In this document: piece by piece, positions 47,675-60,289 of the stretch | How the letters are laid out: the number at the start of each line of letters is the position of its first letter | Numbering within the stretch: position 1 is the stretch's first letter | Assembly: GCA_037102815.1 (NCBI GenBank) | Contig: BTPP01000001.1 | Coordinates: 521,001-585,000 of the forward strand | Direction: 5' to 3' | DNA: 64,000 nucleotides | From: Neurospora intermedia | Taxonomy: Eukaryota > Ascomycota > Sordariomycetes > Sordariales > Sordariaceae | Translations under genes and position numbers: made by a program | The notes under the pieces: model-generated | Database searches by the model: none | What the model saw: the letters and a program-made list of their open reading frames with translations, nothing else | What the model was told of the DNA's origin: nothing

Positions 47675-50600
47675 GTAATAATAAATAGAAAAACCCTGAT
47701 TCGATAGATATTAATCGAGCGAAGCTTACGGAAATTTATAAGGATATTTTGTAAGAACGTTACAATAAGGGTAATTATATAAATTATAGTAAAGGAAGAT
47801 ATTTAATTAAAAATTATAAAAGTAATACTAATTATAATCTTAGAGGAAAGTAGGTTAATCAATTTAGTTTAAGTATTACTATACGTTAAAGGTTTAATAT
47901 AAGTGCGCCGATTATTAACTACGCTATAGTAAATACGGTTAATCCTATACTGGCGGTATTAGCGGCCCTAGCCGCTCTAATTCCCGCTGCCTTAATTTAA
48001 TAGGGAAATAGCGAACCCTAGGGCTAAATTGTACCCTGGGGTATTTAAGGACCTAAAAAGGAAAGATAAAGACGAATAGATTTAACGTTAGTATATTTAA
48101 ATATTAGAGGTTAGAACCGTTTAAATTAAGTAATTTAAAACTCTATAAATAGAATATAATCCTTCTTTCTATGTATTTTTAGTATTTTTAATATAATAGC
48201 GAAATAGAATATATATTATTAATCGATTCCGGCTATTTAAAAAAAACTTTTATTAATTATTTATTCGCCGAAAAGGTTTATTTAAAATTTAAAATACTAG
48301 AATAACCGAAATTATTGTACTTAGCGGATAGTACCTTTAAAGAATAAATAAATTAATATATAGAGGTTATTATACGTATTAATAATTATAAAGAAATTAT
48401 TAGGTTTTTTATAACTAATTTAATAGTAGACTATTTAATTATTTTAGGATAGCCCTAACTATAATTTTATAACCTTAATATTAATTAGGTAGCTAATAAG
48501 GTTATTTAGAACGTAAAATATATAGGAATTTATATAAATTAACCTTTAGAAGTAGTAGCGTTTATAGCGGAGATTTAGAAGGTAGAAGAATTTGAAGAAC
48601 CCTATACTTCTGAGGCTAAATTTAAAGAAGGGTTTAATAAAGAGAATAATAATTCCGAAGACGAAAATAAATCCGAAGAAGAATTTAATAAGGACGATTT
48701 CCTAAATTGGATGGTTAATATTATAAAGGCCCCTAAAAGGAATTAAATTATAATAATAGAACCCCTATCCCCGCTAGTATATATAAATAGCTTTAAAGAA
48801 TTATTTGGATTAGAAAGAAAACCCCTACTAAAGAAAGCGAGGGTATAAGTTAGGGTTATCGACGGTCGAAGAATTTAGATAATACTACGATTAGAATGAA
48901 TTAAATATATAATTTTCTAATATTTTGAATTTATAGTTAGTATAGTAACGTTAAACCTCTTTAATTTTAAAATTATTAATATAAGAATATTTCTACTTAA
49001 TATAAGGATAAGAGGAGTCTAAGTAAATTTTACTATATAAATAGAATTCGAAGAAATATAAAAAGAAAAGAAAGTAGTTATTTTTATACTGGCCCTATTA
49101 AAGAACGTTTAGAAGGATATTATATAAAGTAAGGGCGAGCTTTATAAGTACTACTTTAAAAATAATAGGGTCTACGATTTTATTAATTTATATAAAAGGG
49201 AAGTTGTAAGCGAAAATATAAGTAATTAATTCCTCTAACCTAGCGAGGCGGCTTGAAACTTCGTTAATTATATTTATAAAATAGGGCTAAAGGAGAATAG
49301 GTAGGAAGTTAGGGAACCTATTCTATTAATTAAAATCAATAGAATTTATAGTATTATAAAAGAAAACGTATAAAAATTTATAGAGAAATTTATAAAGCCG
49401 AAGTATATTCTAGAGTAAGTAAAAGCCCAGTTTCCCGATAAATATAAAGATTTATTATATATTACGAACCTAATAGATATTAAAATAATTCTAGAATATC
49501 GCTTATATAATTATAAGATTGAATTAAAGTTAGGAGTAGATTTATTATTCTATTCTAGAGTAAAATTAATATCGTCCTAAAAATTAAAAGTTATTAAATA
49601 ATAATTGGACGATAATTTAGTAAAAGGATTTATCCGGCTATTAATTTTAAATATAGTATCCTTAGTCCTACTAATAAGAAAATTAGGCGGCGGTATAAGA
49701 ATTTATATCGATTATAGAAGTATTAATAAAATTTCGCTAAAGAATAAATATTTATTACTGCTAATTAAAGAGACGTTGGACGCTATTTATAAGGCTAAAT
49801 AATTTACTAAGGTCGATATAATTATAATTTTTAATAGACTACGAATAACGGAAGGCTATAAATAGTTAATAGTATTTATTATACGATTCGGACTATATAA
49901 ATTACTAGTTTATTTATTTGGACTTTTAAGAATATTCGCTTCCTTTTAGAACTTTATTAATAATATACTATATAATATCTTTAATATTTATATAATAACC
50001 TACCTCAATAATGTCCTTATCTTCTTAAAAACCTACAAGGATTATATAAAATACGTCCGAGAAGTCCTTTAATAATTAATTAACGCGGGCCTTTAAATTA
50101 ATATTAATAAATACGAATTCTATATATAGCGAACTAAATACCTAGGGTTAATTATTACCCTAGGTAGTATAAAAATAAACCCCGAGAAGGTTATAGCAGT
50201 AACTACGTAGGAAATATTAATTAATTAGCGTTAATTATAATATTTCCTTAAGTTTATTAATTTTTATAAGAAGTTTATTACTAGTTTTTTGTATATAAGT
50301 AAACTATTATACAAATTAATAAAGAGGATAATCGATTAAAAGTAGAATAAAGAATATAATAATGCTTTCGAATTTCTAAAAGTAGTATTTATATTTATAC
50401 TAGTACTTAAGATCTACAATTAGGAGAAATTTATAATTATTAAAATTAATACTTCGGATTAGTTATTAGGAGGTACCCTCTTCTAAATATATAATAGGGA
50501 ATTCTACCTAGTAGTTTATTTCTTAATAAAATATTCGGCAATTAAATATAATTATAATATATATAATAAAAAATTATTAATAGTTATTAAAATACTAGAA

Positions 50601-53413
50601 GAGTAAAGGCTAGAGTTGGAAGGAGCTATACAACCTTTTAAGATTATTATAAATTATAAAAACTTGAAAATATTTAGTACTACGAAGAAACTTACCCCCT
50701 AATATATATAATAGTCTAAATTTCTATTTAAATTTAATTTTACAATTAAATACTGGCCGGGGTCGATAAACGTTAAACCCGACGCCCTGAGCCGCAAATT
50801 AAAATATATCCTTAGGGATAAAATAGACAATAGGTTAAAAGTTAGAAAAAAGTTATTTATCGAACTAGAACGCTTTAGCTAATCCTTTAATACCAAATAA
50901 TTTCTAAATATCAACGGAAAAGGATTTATAGTAAATACTATATTTGAGGACGGATCCCCCTTAGTAATATATATTTTAGAAGGTAGCTTTAAAGAAGGAG
51001 ACGAAAAAGGATTGGGTATTTATATAAATAACCTAATAAATTGCGCTTACGCTAATTTACTAATAATAGTTAATATTTGAGAGGCTATCTAAATAGGGAA
51101 TTGTTAGTTAAAATATTTAAAAAAGAAGTTAAAGATCCCCTTCGCCGAATATTATATAATTAATAATAGAATAATATTCTAAAATAGATTAGTAATCCCT
51201 CCCGACGATAAGAAAATCTAATTAGAGCTAATCTATCGTACTTATTTATCGATATAAAGAGGCTACCCTAGTAAGGATAAAATAATAGTATTAATATATT
51301 GGTACTTCTAATTAGGGATAGTAATTATAGTAAATATTTATTACTATATATATATCCCCTATAATAAGACTAAAGCTACTAAAATATTACTAGTAAATTT
51401 TTTAAAGCCTCTATTAATATTATATACCCTTTGGAGGGATATTTCTATTAATTATATAACCCCGTTCCTTAAATTGAAGAGAGTAGGTAGAAGCGTCGAG
51501 TATAAATATATATTAGTTATAGTAGATAAGTTTATAAAAATATAATATTTTATTCTAATAGAAGGATTATTAATAGAGGAACTAGTAGAGAAGTTTATTA
51601 ATTATATTTATATACTTTATAATTTACTAAATATTATTATATTTAATAGAGGAGTCTAATTTGTATTAGCCTTCTAAAAATAATTCTCAAATAAATTAGG
51701 TATTAAACTAAAATTATTAACCCCTTACTATAAAGAAATAAATAATTAAACTAAAAGGATTAATACTAAAATAGAATAGTATTTAAGAACCTTTATTAAT
51801 TAGGTATAGGACGATTAGGTTAATTAACTACCCCTAGCTAAATTTTAAAAGAATAATTTCAAATCTACGTTAATAAAAGTTATTCTATTCTTTACTAACT
51901 ATAAGTTTTACCCTCGAATAAATATAGAGCCGACTATACTATTACTACTAAATATTATAAATATATAGCGAAAATAGATTTTCAATACTAACTAATTAGT
52001 ATAACGCTTTAAGGAGGTTTGGGACTTCGTAAAGACGTCCTCCCTATAAATATAAGAACACTATAAAGTAATAACGAACGAAAAGCGGATAAATACCCTT
52101 AAATATAAGGTCGGTAATAAAGTAATATTTAATATAAGTAACTATACTATTAAACGACCGTATAATAAATTAATACCCTAATTTGAAGGACTATTTCGAA
52201 TTATAAAGGTTAGTTCGTATATAGTAGAACTTACCCTACTTTAAAATATAAAAATTACTTATATTATTAATATATTCCGTATTAAACTTTATATTAAAAA
52301 ACTCCCCGGTTAAAGGGAACTAATAATAAACGTAAGGGTAAATAAAGGTATAATTATTATAAGGATAAACGATTTCGAGGAGGATAAATAATAGGAATTT
52401 AAAGAGTTACTAAATTACTAAAAAATCGAAGGCTCTTAAAAGTATTTAGTAAAGTAGTTATACTATCTATTAAACTAGTAATTAATTAAGAACTTCGACG
52501 GCTATTAAAAATTAGTCTAATAACTTTACAATAACTATCTAGAACTCGGTCCCCTATACTTAAATTTTAGAAAAGGATAGAAAATATAATAAAAAATAAA
52601 AATAGCTTTAGAAGTTAAAGATTAAAATTAGTCCCTAATCCTAACTATAGTAGTACTAATAATAAATAACCGGTAAGTAAAAAGAAGTACGAAATTAAAT
52701 AATAAATAAAAATTAGTTAGAAATTAGTAAAAAGAAAAGAGTTTAATTCGATTTATTCCGTATACCCTAATCGAATACCTTATAATATACCCTTTTATAA
52801 AATAACCATTAATAATACTAAGAAATAATACGTCTTACAGCGGTCTTACGTCTCCTAATCCCTAAATCGGCTATATACGTAATTAATACTAAAATTTGAA
52901 GATAAAAGGAATTTAAGAATCTTTAAAGTTAGTAGTATAATAATTGAACATTTAAAGAAAAAATAAAGTACAAATAGGGAATTGAATATACAAATTCTCT
53001 AGACTTATACTAATAGCGGTTACGGGCATCCTACGCAAATTACTATACTATAGGCGTCCCTATAGTACCCCCAGTAGGGCTAATAATAATAAGAATTATT
53101 AAGGTTCTTTATATATAATAATTAGGCTAGTTTTTAATACGCAAATAGATTATTAAGGGTAATAATAACTCTTACAGTAAAAGGGTCGGATTTGGCAATA
53201 TTTTAGCTGGTATTCTACCTCTAAGTAGGAGTTAAGGCACCGGCGGGCACTAAATAGCTTCCCGTCTTAGTAAAAGTTTTTACCGGCAGCTTCCCGTCTT
53301 AACAAAAATTTTTGCCAGCACTTTATTAAGCGCAACTATAGGAAGGTTAGGAAGGTCCACTTTATTAATAATAACGGATTTCTCGAAGGGAGCTTCGTTT
53401 TGGAGGAGGGTAG

Positions 53414-53652
53414 TATTATAAGTATTACTACTATATTCCTATATATAGATAGAGAGTACTACACTATATAGTACAATTAACTATATAATTGCCTGAATGC
53501 AATATAGCAGTCACGTGCATACGTGCTGTGGTCCGTATACCGGACCTACGCACGTATGCCCTACATAGTTCTCGTGCGCGCACAGGATTCTCTTCCTGTT
53601 CCTCGTACAATAATCAAAGTCTTACCTTAGTGCTTGCTCGCGCCCCGTAACA
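53414..53652 (+). repeat. 3' LTR of the gypsy element
   Basis: 239 bp, aligning to the 5' LTR without gaps. About 35 differences are visible, all transitions, concentrated in the first half. It ends in CA followed by the CTATA target duplication and is preceded by the purine-rich GGAGGAGGGTAG tract. Confidence 0.92.
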
Positions 53653-54420
53653 CTATAGCCGATAATAATTATAACGATAATAGCCCCCTTATAGCCGAAT
53701 TGCGCCTATTCATTTTTGAGGGCAAATTGTTTACCGACGATATATTAAATATATACGAAATAGAGGATAACAATATAGAATAGGAGGACGTTATTACTAT
53801 TCGTTTTATAATTAAATAGTTTATTAATTACAATATTAATAAAGTATATAAAATTTTATTTTAGTATAAAGTATAATACCCTAAGTAGAGTTAATTAATA
53901 AAAATCGGAGGTAATTAATCCTAATTAATAACTATAAATTATTAAACGTTCTATTTCCCTTAAAATATTCTAAACTAAGAATAATTAAGAAACTTCGAAG
54001 CTAAAGTAGGATTACTGTAAGTATTTCGTTAACTTAGTTCGCTATTTATTTTTGCCCTATACGAACAAAATAGCTACCTACAATAAGTATATAAAGAATA
54101 ATAACTATAGCCCCTTTTCCGAATATATTATTATTAGTACTAAAATTACTAAACGTACCTATATAAATTATTTTTATAAGGGTAAAAGTACTAATTATAC
54201 CCTTCGTAAGAGTATATTATATTATTTTTTTTAATATGTTAATAATAATTTACTAATTTTTTATTAGGTTACGAAAAGAAGATAGCGAAAAAGAATAACG
54301 AAGTTATTCCTTTTTTAGCTAATACTATTCGTAATTACAAGATTCGCGACTTAGAGAGGGTTTTAGTTTAGGTTTAGGCTAAAATCGTTAAACGCAAGTC
54401 CGAAATTTAGTAAATATTAA
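53653..54420 (+). pseudogene. RIP-mutated gene-like relic, family unknown
   Basis: Right of the retrotransposon the sequence regains a protein-like texture for about 760 bases, with one open stretch (54,052-54,234), an intron-like AG-ending T-rich segment near 54,235-54,268, and a charged, coiled-coil-like final segment ending around 54,409. Codon positions still look uneven, so a duplicated gene or a second element mutated by RIP is likely. I do not recognise the family. The retrotransposon inserted at its left edge. Confidence 0.35.
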
Positions 54421-56630
54421 ATTTCTAATTAGAATTACCTATATATAATATAAGTTTTAATATTTAAATTATAATTTACATTGATTATTTAAAATTCAAA
54501 TTAAATTTGATATTAAAATCTTATATATATTGTAACCTTTAAAAAAATTAAAAAAAATTATTCTATATAAATAAATATATAGAATAATTATATATATTAT
54601 AATAAAGGTAATAAAGTATTAACTTAATATAAAAGAAAGGATTTTTCATTTATTTAATTATAATAAAGATTTTTACAAAGTAGGGAATATAATATATAAA
54701 TATATATATATATATATTATAATATTAAATAGAAAGAGTAAATATATATAAAGAAATATACTTTATAAATAGTATAATAATTAAAAGTCTTTTATAAATA
54801 ATATAGAAGTTTGATAATCTTATAAAAGACTTTATCTTTTAATATTATAAGTAGAAAGTATAATATAGTAGGAAGAGCGTAGGCTTATTAAAGTATATTA
54901 TACCCTAATTATATAGGTAGTAATAATACTTTTAAAAAGTATAATTATTCTTTTTATAAATAATTACTTTAATAAAGGCAGCTATAGAAGTTTTAAAAAC
55001 CTTTATAATTAGTAAAGTTAGTAAATAATTAACCTAGCTACTTAGTACCTACTAAAAAGGTTTAGAAAATAGGTATACGAAAGTAAGTATAGCTTGTTTA
55101 GTTAATTTATTTATATATTATATATTTATTATATTTTTAAAATAATAAATAAAAGAATATTTAAAAGAAAAAAATGATTCTACTTCTTTATTTATATATA
55201 CTAGATATAATATATAAATAAAGTAAAAAGTTAATTATAGAAAAATTAAAATATATAATCTAATTAGCTAAAATACATATAATATATTATAATAACAAAC
55301 CTATAATAGTGTTATTAACTTATATTTATATAACTATATTAAAATATAATATAATAGGATAAATATAGAAAATTTATTTTTATTTTTAAAAGTATATATA
55401 TAAACGTATTTATATATATATATATATATTACTATTATAAGTATTTAAATTACTATAAACTTAACTTAATATCAATAAAGCCTTATATTTATATAAAACT
55501 CGAAATTCTTTAAAGAAGAATATAAATTAATATATTATAAAGATTATAATATTCTAATATATTTAAAGTTACTTAATATTTTAAAGTCCATTTATATATA
55601 TTATATTCTTATATAAAAGGTATTTATAATACTAAAGTATATAAAATATAACTCTCTAATTATATTAGATTAATTTTTAAACCTATTTAAAATAATTTAT
55701 AATATATATTTTCAAATTATTTAAGGAGGATTTGTATAAATGTACCAAGATTAAAATACAGGTATCAGATTTATTTAATATATATAAGGAATAAAAAATT
55801 AATTTTTATATTATTAAATATAATTTAATATTAATAATGAAATTAATATATAGCTAACCAAGTACAATTAATATACTTAGTAAAGTATATATATAAATTA
55901 CTATAATAAAGACTAATATTATTAAACGTTTAAATATAGTAGGTAAATTATAAACGTAATTAAATAAATAAGTTTATTATAAAATAATAAGTTTTTATAG
56001 AGCGCGATCTTTAAGTAAATAATTAACTATAAATTCTTATTTTACTATTACTTTTTAAAATGCTTTTAAATATTATTATACTATTATTTATAAAGTCCCC
56101 TAGTTAATTAGAATATATATTTATATATCTTTCTATTTTCTTAAATATATTAAACTTTAATATATAAAAATAAATGTAATATCTAATTATATATTAATAT
56201 TCAAAAAATACTCCTAACTATATATTAAATTTATTATTTTAAATATTATTTTAATTACTTCTTTATTAGTTTTTAAATATAAAACTATTATAATTCTTTA
56301 CGTAATAACCTTTTTTATATTAAAATTTCTTAAATTTATTAATAATAAATATTATTTTTTATAAAAGTATAAATTAAAAATAAAAGAACTTAAGAAAACT
56401 AATATATCTCTACTACTTTACTTATATATTTTTAATAATATAAAAGATATTTAATATATAAATAAATGTAATTATTATAAAGAAATTTGAAAAATATTTA
56501 AATTATATTATAAATATTATAAAAATATAATATTAATATAAGTATATAAAAATATAAAAATAAAAAGGAAAATTCAAATTAATATACCGAAAATTATACT
56601 ACTAATAGTAATAGTATACTTAGAAACTGC
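54421..56630. other. A+T spacer
   Basis: About 2.2 kb of nearly pure A and T with TATATA runs (for example 54,698-54,717 and 55,412-55,430). No coding texture remains, and no terminal repeats were found. Confidence 0.6.
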
Positions 56631-56847
56631 TATACGCTAGTGTTAAATACGCGGTCCAACTACGTAATAATCCGCCCGTCCGTTTATAAGTATTTAAAAT
56701 TGCGATTAACTAATTCTAATTAATATTAATTCCTTCTAATATTATCCTACTAAGTAGAATACTTTTAAATATTCATTTACTATTCCCGACCATCAATCAC
56801 CACATTTTATTAAACCTCGAAACGTTCCACCAAATTAATAATTAAAA

Positions 56848-58340
56848 TGTCCTCATCTCTTATAGCCTTCTCCGAACGCTGCCCTAAAATAGGTATTCGC
56901 TATTTAGAATACCTAGAGTAATATCTACAATAAATTAAATATACTAAGTATAAATAATAACTAGTAGCGAAGCTTTTTAATACGCTTAAAACCGTATATA
57001 TTATTAAACCGGATACTCCGATTGCGAATCTTACCCATCTTACCGCTTCGATTTAAAATAATATTAAAGTTATACTCTATTAAATTCGTATTTAGAAGAA
57101 GGCTCTCCGCATCTATACTACGTATATTCCAACGGGTACGGAGAATAGTACTTTAAATAAAGTAATAGGTATCGCTAAAGTTCAAAACTAATGCGCTAAA
57201 AAATTTATTAAAAAAAAACCCTCGTAGAATATTCGCTTCGTTAGTTTTAATTAGTAAATAAAATACTATAAGTACGTTCAAAGCAATTTAGGTCCTAAAG
57301 TTAATAGTAAAACTCTAAATAACTTTATCTATACTTATATTAAACCTTAAGTTATAGATAAAAGTCCCTTTCCTAACTACTTAGTACTTATTTAATACTT
57401 AAATAAAAAGTATATATTTAATAAGAATATACTAGTAGAAATTAAATTTAAATTATTTAAATTTATAAGTACCGACTAATTTATAATTAGAATTAAAATT
57501 AAATTTATAGACTTATATATAAATACTTTATTACCTATTAATTTTAAAGGTTTTAAGAGTAAGATTAAAATAGGAAAGCCGAAGTATAATTAACGGTTGA
57601 TAATTATATTCGTCTAAACTATCTTAAAGATAAGTAACGCTAATAACGAACTTAAAACGCTAAAATATTTACGCAAGCAGGGAATATCGCTAACCAACAG
57701 GAATTCTACTCTTTCCCCAGTAATTAAAAAAGTATTAGTAGTAAAGATTATTATTAAATAAAAACCTAGCGTATAAAAGGAATATCGGAGGGAAAAGAAG
57801 TTAAATAGCGAAAATAAGGAGGAATTACCTATTAAAAAGGATAGAAGAATTCGAAGGAAAAGACTTCCAATTAAATAAAAGCTAAGAATTAAAGTAGAAT
57901 TTAATATACTATAAGCGCCCCCAATTATAACCTATCGTTAAACTAAATATAGAATAGCCGTTAATCGAAATATAAGTGTATAGAAAGAGGCTACTCTAAA
58001 AATAATTATTAAAATTAAAGAAGCTCCGCCCTCTTTTTAAATAGAGGTTAACGTATAAGAGGAAAGTAATACGGAAAATAATATATAAAATAAATCTAAT
58101 AGGGCTAATTATATATTAGGTAATAATATATTATTTAACGAGGGTAAAAATATATTGGGTAAAGGGGCATTTAATAGGGAGGAATTTATAGATTTAGTTA
58201 ATATTAAGGAAATTCCAACGCGCTTTGCGATTAAAGAAGATAAATTACAATTAACTAACTCCGGTTATTCTACTTCGGCCTTTATAATCGCCGCTCCTCC
58301 TCCCGCGCTATTAATTCGGAATTGTAAACGATAGCTCCAT
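56848..58340 (+). pseudogene. RIP-mutated gene-like relic, family unknown
   Basis: From an ATG at 56,848, preceded by a CT/CA-containing leader-like stretch (56,740-56,845), the plus strand has a coding texture for about 1.5 kb: islands of residual C and G at spacing that fits codons, a charged middle section around 57,740-57,900, and a Pro-rich end near 58,280-58,310. The frame is closed repeatedly, in the RIP pattern (TAA/TAG). No family is recognisable to me. It may be a duplicated host gene or the first gene of a non-LTR element. Confidence 0.4.
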
Positions 58341-58549
58341 ACATTAATTATCTATTATTAATAATAGTTTTCAATTAATTTTGTAATTTTAAAATAAAAA
58401 TTTATTTTTAAATTTATTTATACTTTATATTCTTAGGCTTTTTTAATTACCTTTAAATATAATAATTTACAATTATATTTAGTATAACAATTAATATTAA
58501 AGTAGGAAAATATCTATTAATTATATTTAATTATAATTAATTGTTTCCG

Positions 58550-60200
58550 ATTACGAATTTATTTATACTAATACTAATTACTATTTTTAATATCCTTTAA
58601 ACTATACTCTAAAACCTCTATTATCTTATCTACGTCCCTACCTATTTGCCTTACTATTTCTTTTACTTTATTAAAACTACTTTATAGTACTCTAATAATA
58701 TACAATTCCGGTTTATTACGTATAAATATATATTCCTTTAATCGATCCCGAAGATAATTATACTATTGCCGGAAGGGTTAATTAAAAGCGTTCCGCATAT
58801 AAAGAATAAAGTCCTTTATTAAGGAAGTATATAAAACTATTATCTCCTCTAGTAAATAATAATCAAATTCGAAATTATCTATACGTATAAACTCCTTTAA
58901 TTATATATACCGATTTTAATTTATTTAGTATCGATAGTCGAAAGCTTCCTTCTTATTATATTTATAGAATAGAATAATAGGTTTTCCCGAAATAATATAG
59001 CGGCGGTTAGGTTGAAGGTATATAGTATATTAATTCTAATATTTAATTTAATTAGTAAATTTTATTCGAATACAAAGTATAAAAGTAAAAAGTAAAGTAA
59101 TATAGTCTTCGATTCTTATCTCCGCCTATATATTTATAGATTCTAATTTATAAAAATAATCCTAGTTGAATTAAATTAATACTAATTAATTATAATCGGA
59201 AGTAACTTACTATCTAGAAGAGTACTCGACTATTACGTAGCCTCCTCCATTAACTTTCAATACGTTGGTTGTCGGTACTTTTCCTTCGTAAGAAAACGTC
59301 TTATATTTTGAATAACCGTTTAAATCTATATACTAATAGTATTTAATCCTTCTAGAAGACCTTATATTAAATAGGAATATTCCCTTCTATTTATCCTTCT
59401 TCGATAATAATAATTAATTTAGGGTTTATCCTTCGAAATTTTATAATCCGTTGCGTTTTACTTTCGAATATAATATAGTAAAATCCGTCTACTACTATAT
59501 TAATTTTATTACTACAATCGCCTTATATTAGTATTAAAATAAACTTGTACTCTCTAATTACCTCTATCTACTAGTAAAATATAAATTTTACTATTATAAT
59601 AGAAATACCTATATAAAACTAAAGGATATAATATAAATATATATCTATTCCCGTATATACTTCGATACTAAACTATCGTAACTTTAAATAAGTATTAATA
59701 TACTACATATAATTTAGACTAAGTACAATCCAACCTCTTCGGTATTATAGGAGGAATTCTACCTTCTTTTAAACTATTTCGGGGAAGAAATCTTTAAAGT
59801 ATACAAATAGTAGCTCCCGCAGTAAGTAAAGTTCGAAGAATTTAGTAAAATAAAATTATAATTCCTATTTATTAAATTTTTGAATAAAATATACTTCGTT
59901 AGACTTTTTAATACTTTTAAAAATAGTACGTACTTTAACAAACTTCACTTCCAATAATTTAGATATATACTTCTTTAAAATCCGAAGCTTTTAATATAAT
60001 AGTATTATACTATTCTAAAATACTATAAAACTATAATTATCGAAGATAATATAAAACTTTACATTTATTAAAGGTCGTTCATTTAGGATAACTCTTACTT
60101 CGTTATAAAGTTTATTATTTATAATCGTTTGTAGGCCGTACATCGGCTTTATATCGAATATTTTAAAAAAGACAGTTAACATTATCCGATTAATTTTAAA
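58550..60200 (-). pseudogene. RIP-mutated gene-like relic, family unknown, convergent with the previous one
   Basis: The minus strand from about 60,200 down to 58,550 shows protein-like texture with charged segments (for example at 58,600-58,960), interrupted many times in the RIP pattern. It converges with the plus-strand relic across about 200 bases of A+T. The two together may be one duplicated locus. Family unknown. Confidence 0.35.
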
Positions 60201-60289
60201 TCTATATATCTATTCTAATACTTTGAATATTTATTTACGCGTAAGTTTATCGGCGTAAGTTTATTAAAGAAAAGCCGTATATAGCGTAA

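Larger units (their letters stand above)
45400..53652 (+). mobile_element. Ty3/gypsy LTR retrotransposon, full-length fossil
   Basis: 8,253 bp, bounded by two 239-bp LTRs with TG..CA ends and flanked by a 5-bp target duplication CTATA (45,395-45,399 and 53,653-53,657). Orientation is plus. Parts in gypsy order: gag region with a Gly/Ser-rich stretch (about 46,000-47,100) and an AAT microsatellite (about 47,640-47,673); an IDSG-type aspartic protease motif near 48,215; reverse transcriptase around 49,600-50,150 with a recognisable YRSIN-type block; RNase H-like and integrase regions in about 50,400-52,300; and a purine-rich tract just before the 3' LTR. The element is broken throughout by RIP, with very many breaks, and no part is usable. 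Age cannot be read from LTR divergence, because RIP, not the clock, made the differences; the intact target duplication and equal LTR lengths suggest a fairly recent insertion that was then mutated. Confidence 0.92.

Noticed and set aside
53414-53652. Solo LTR next to a separate internal region
   Set aside because: It pairs with the LTR at 45,400-45,638 in length and orientation, and the CTATA duplications lie outside both, so it is the 3' LTR of one element.
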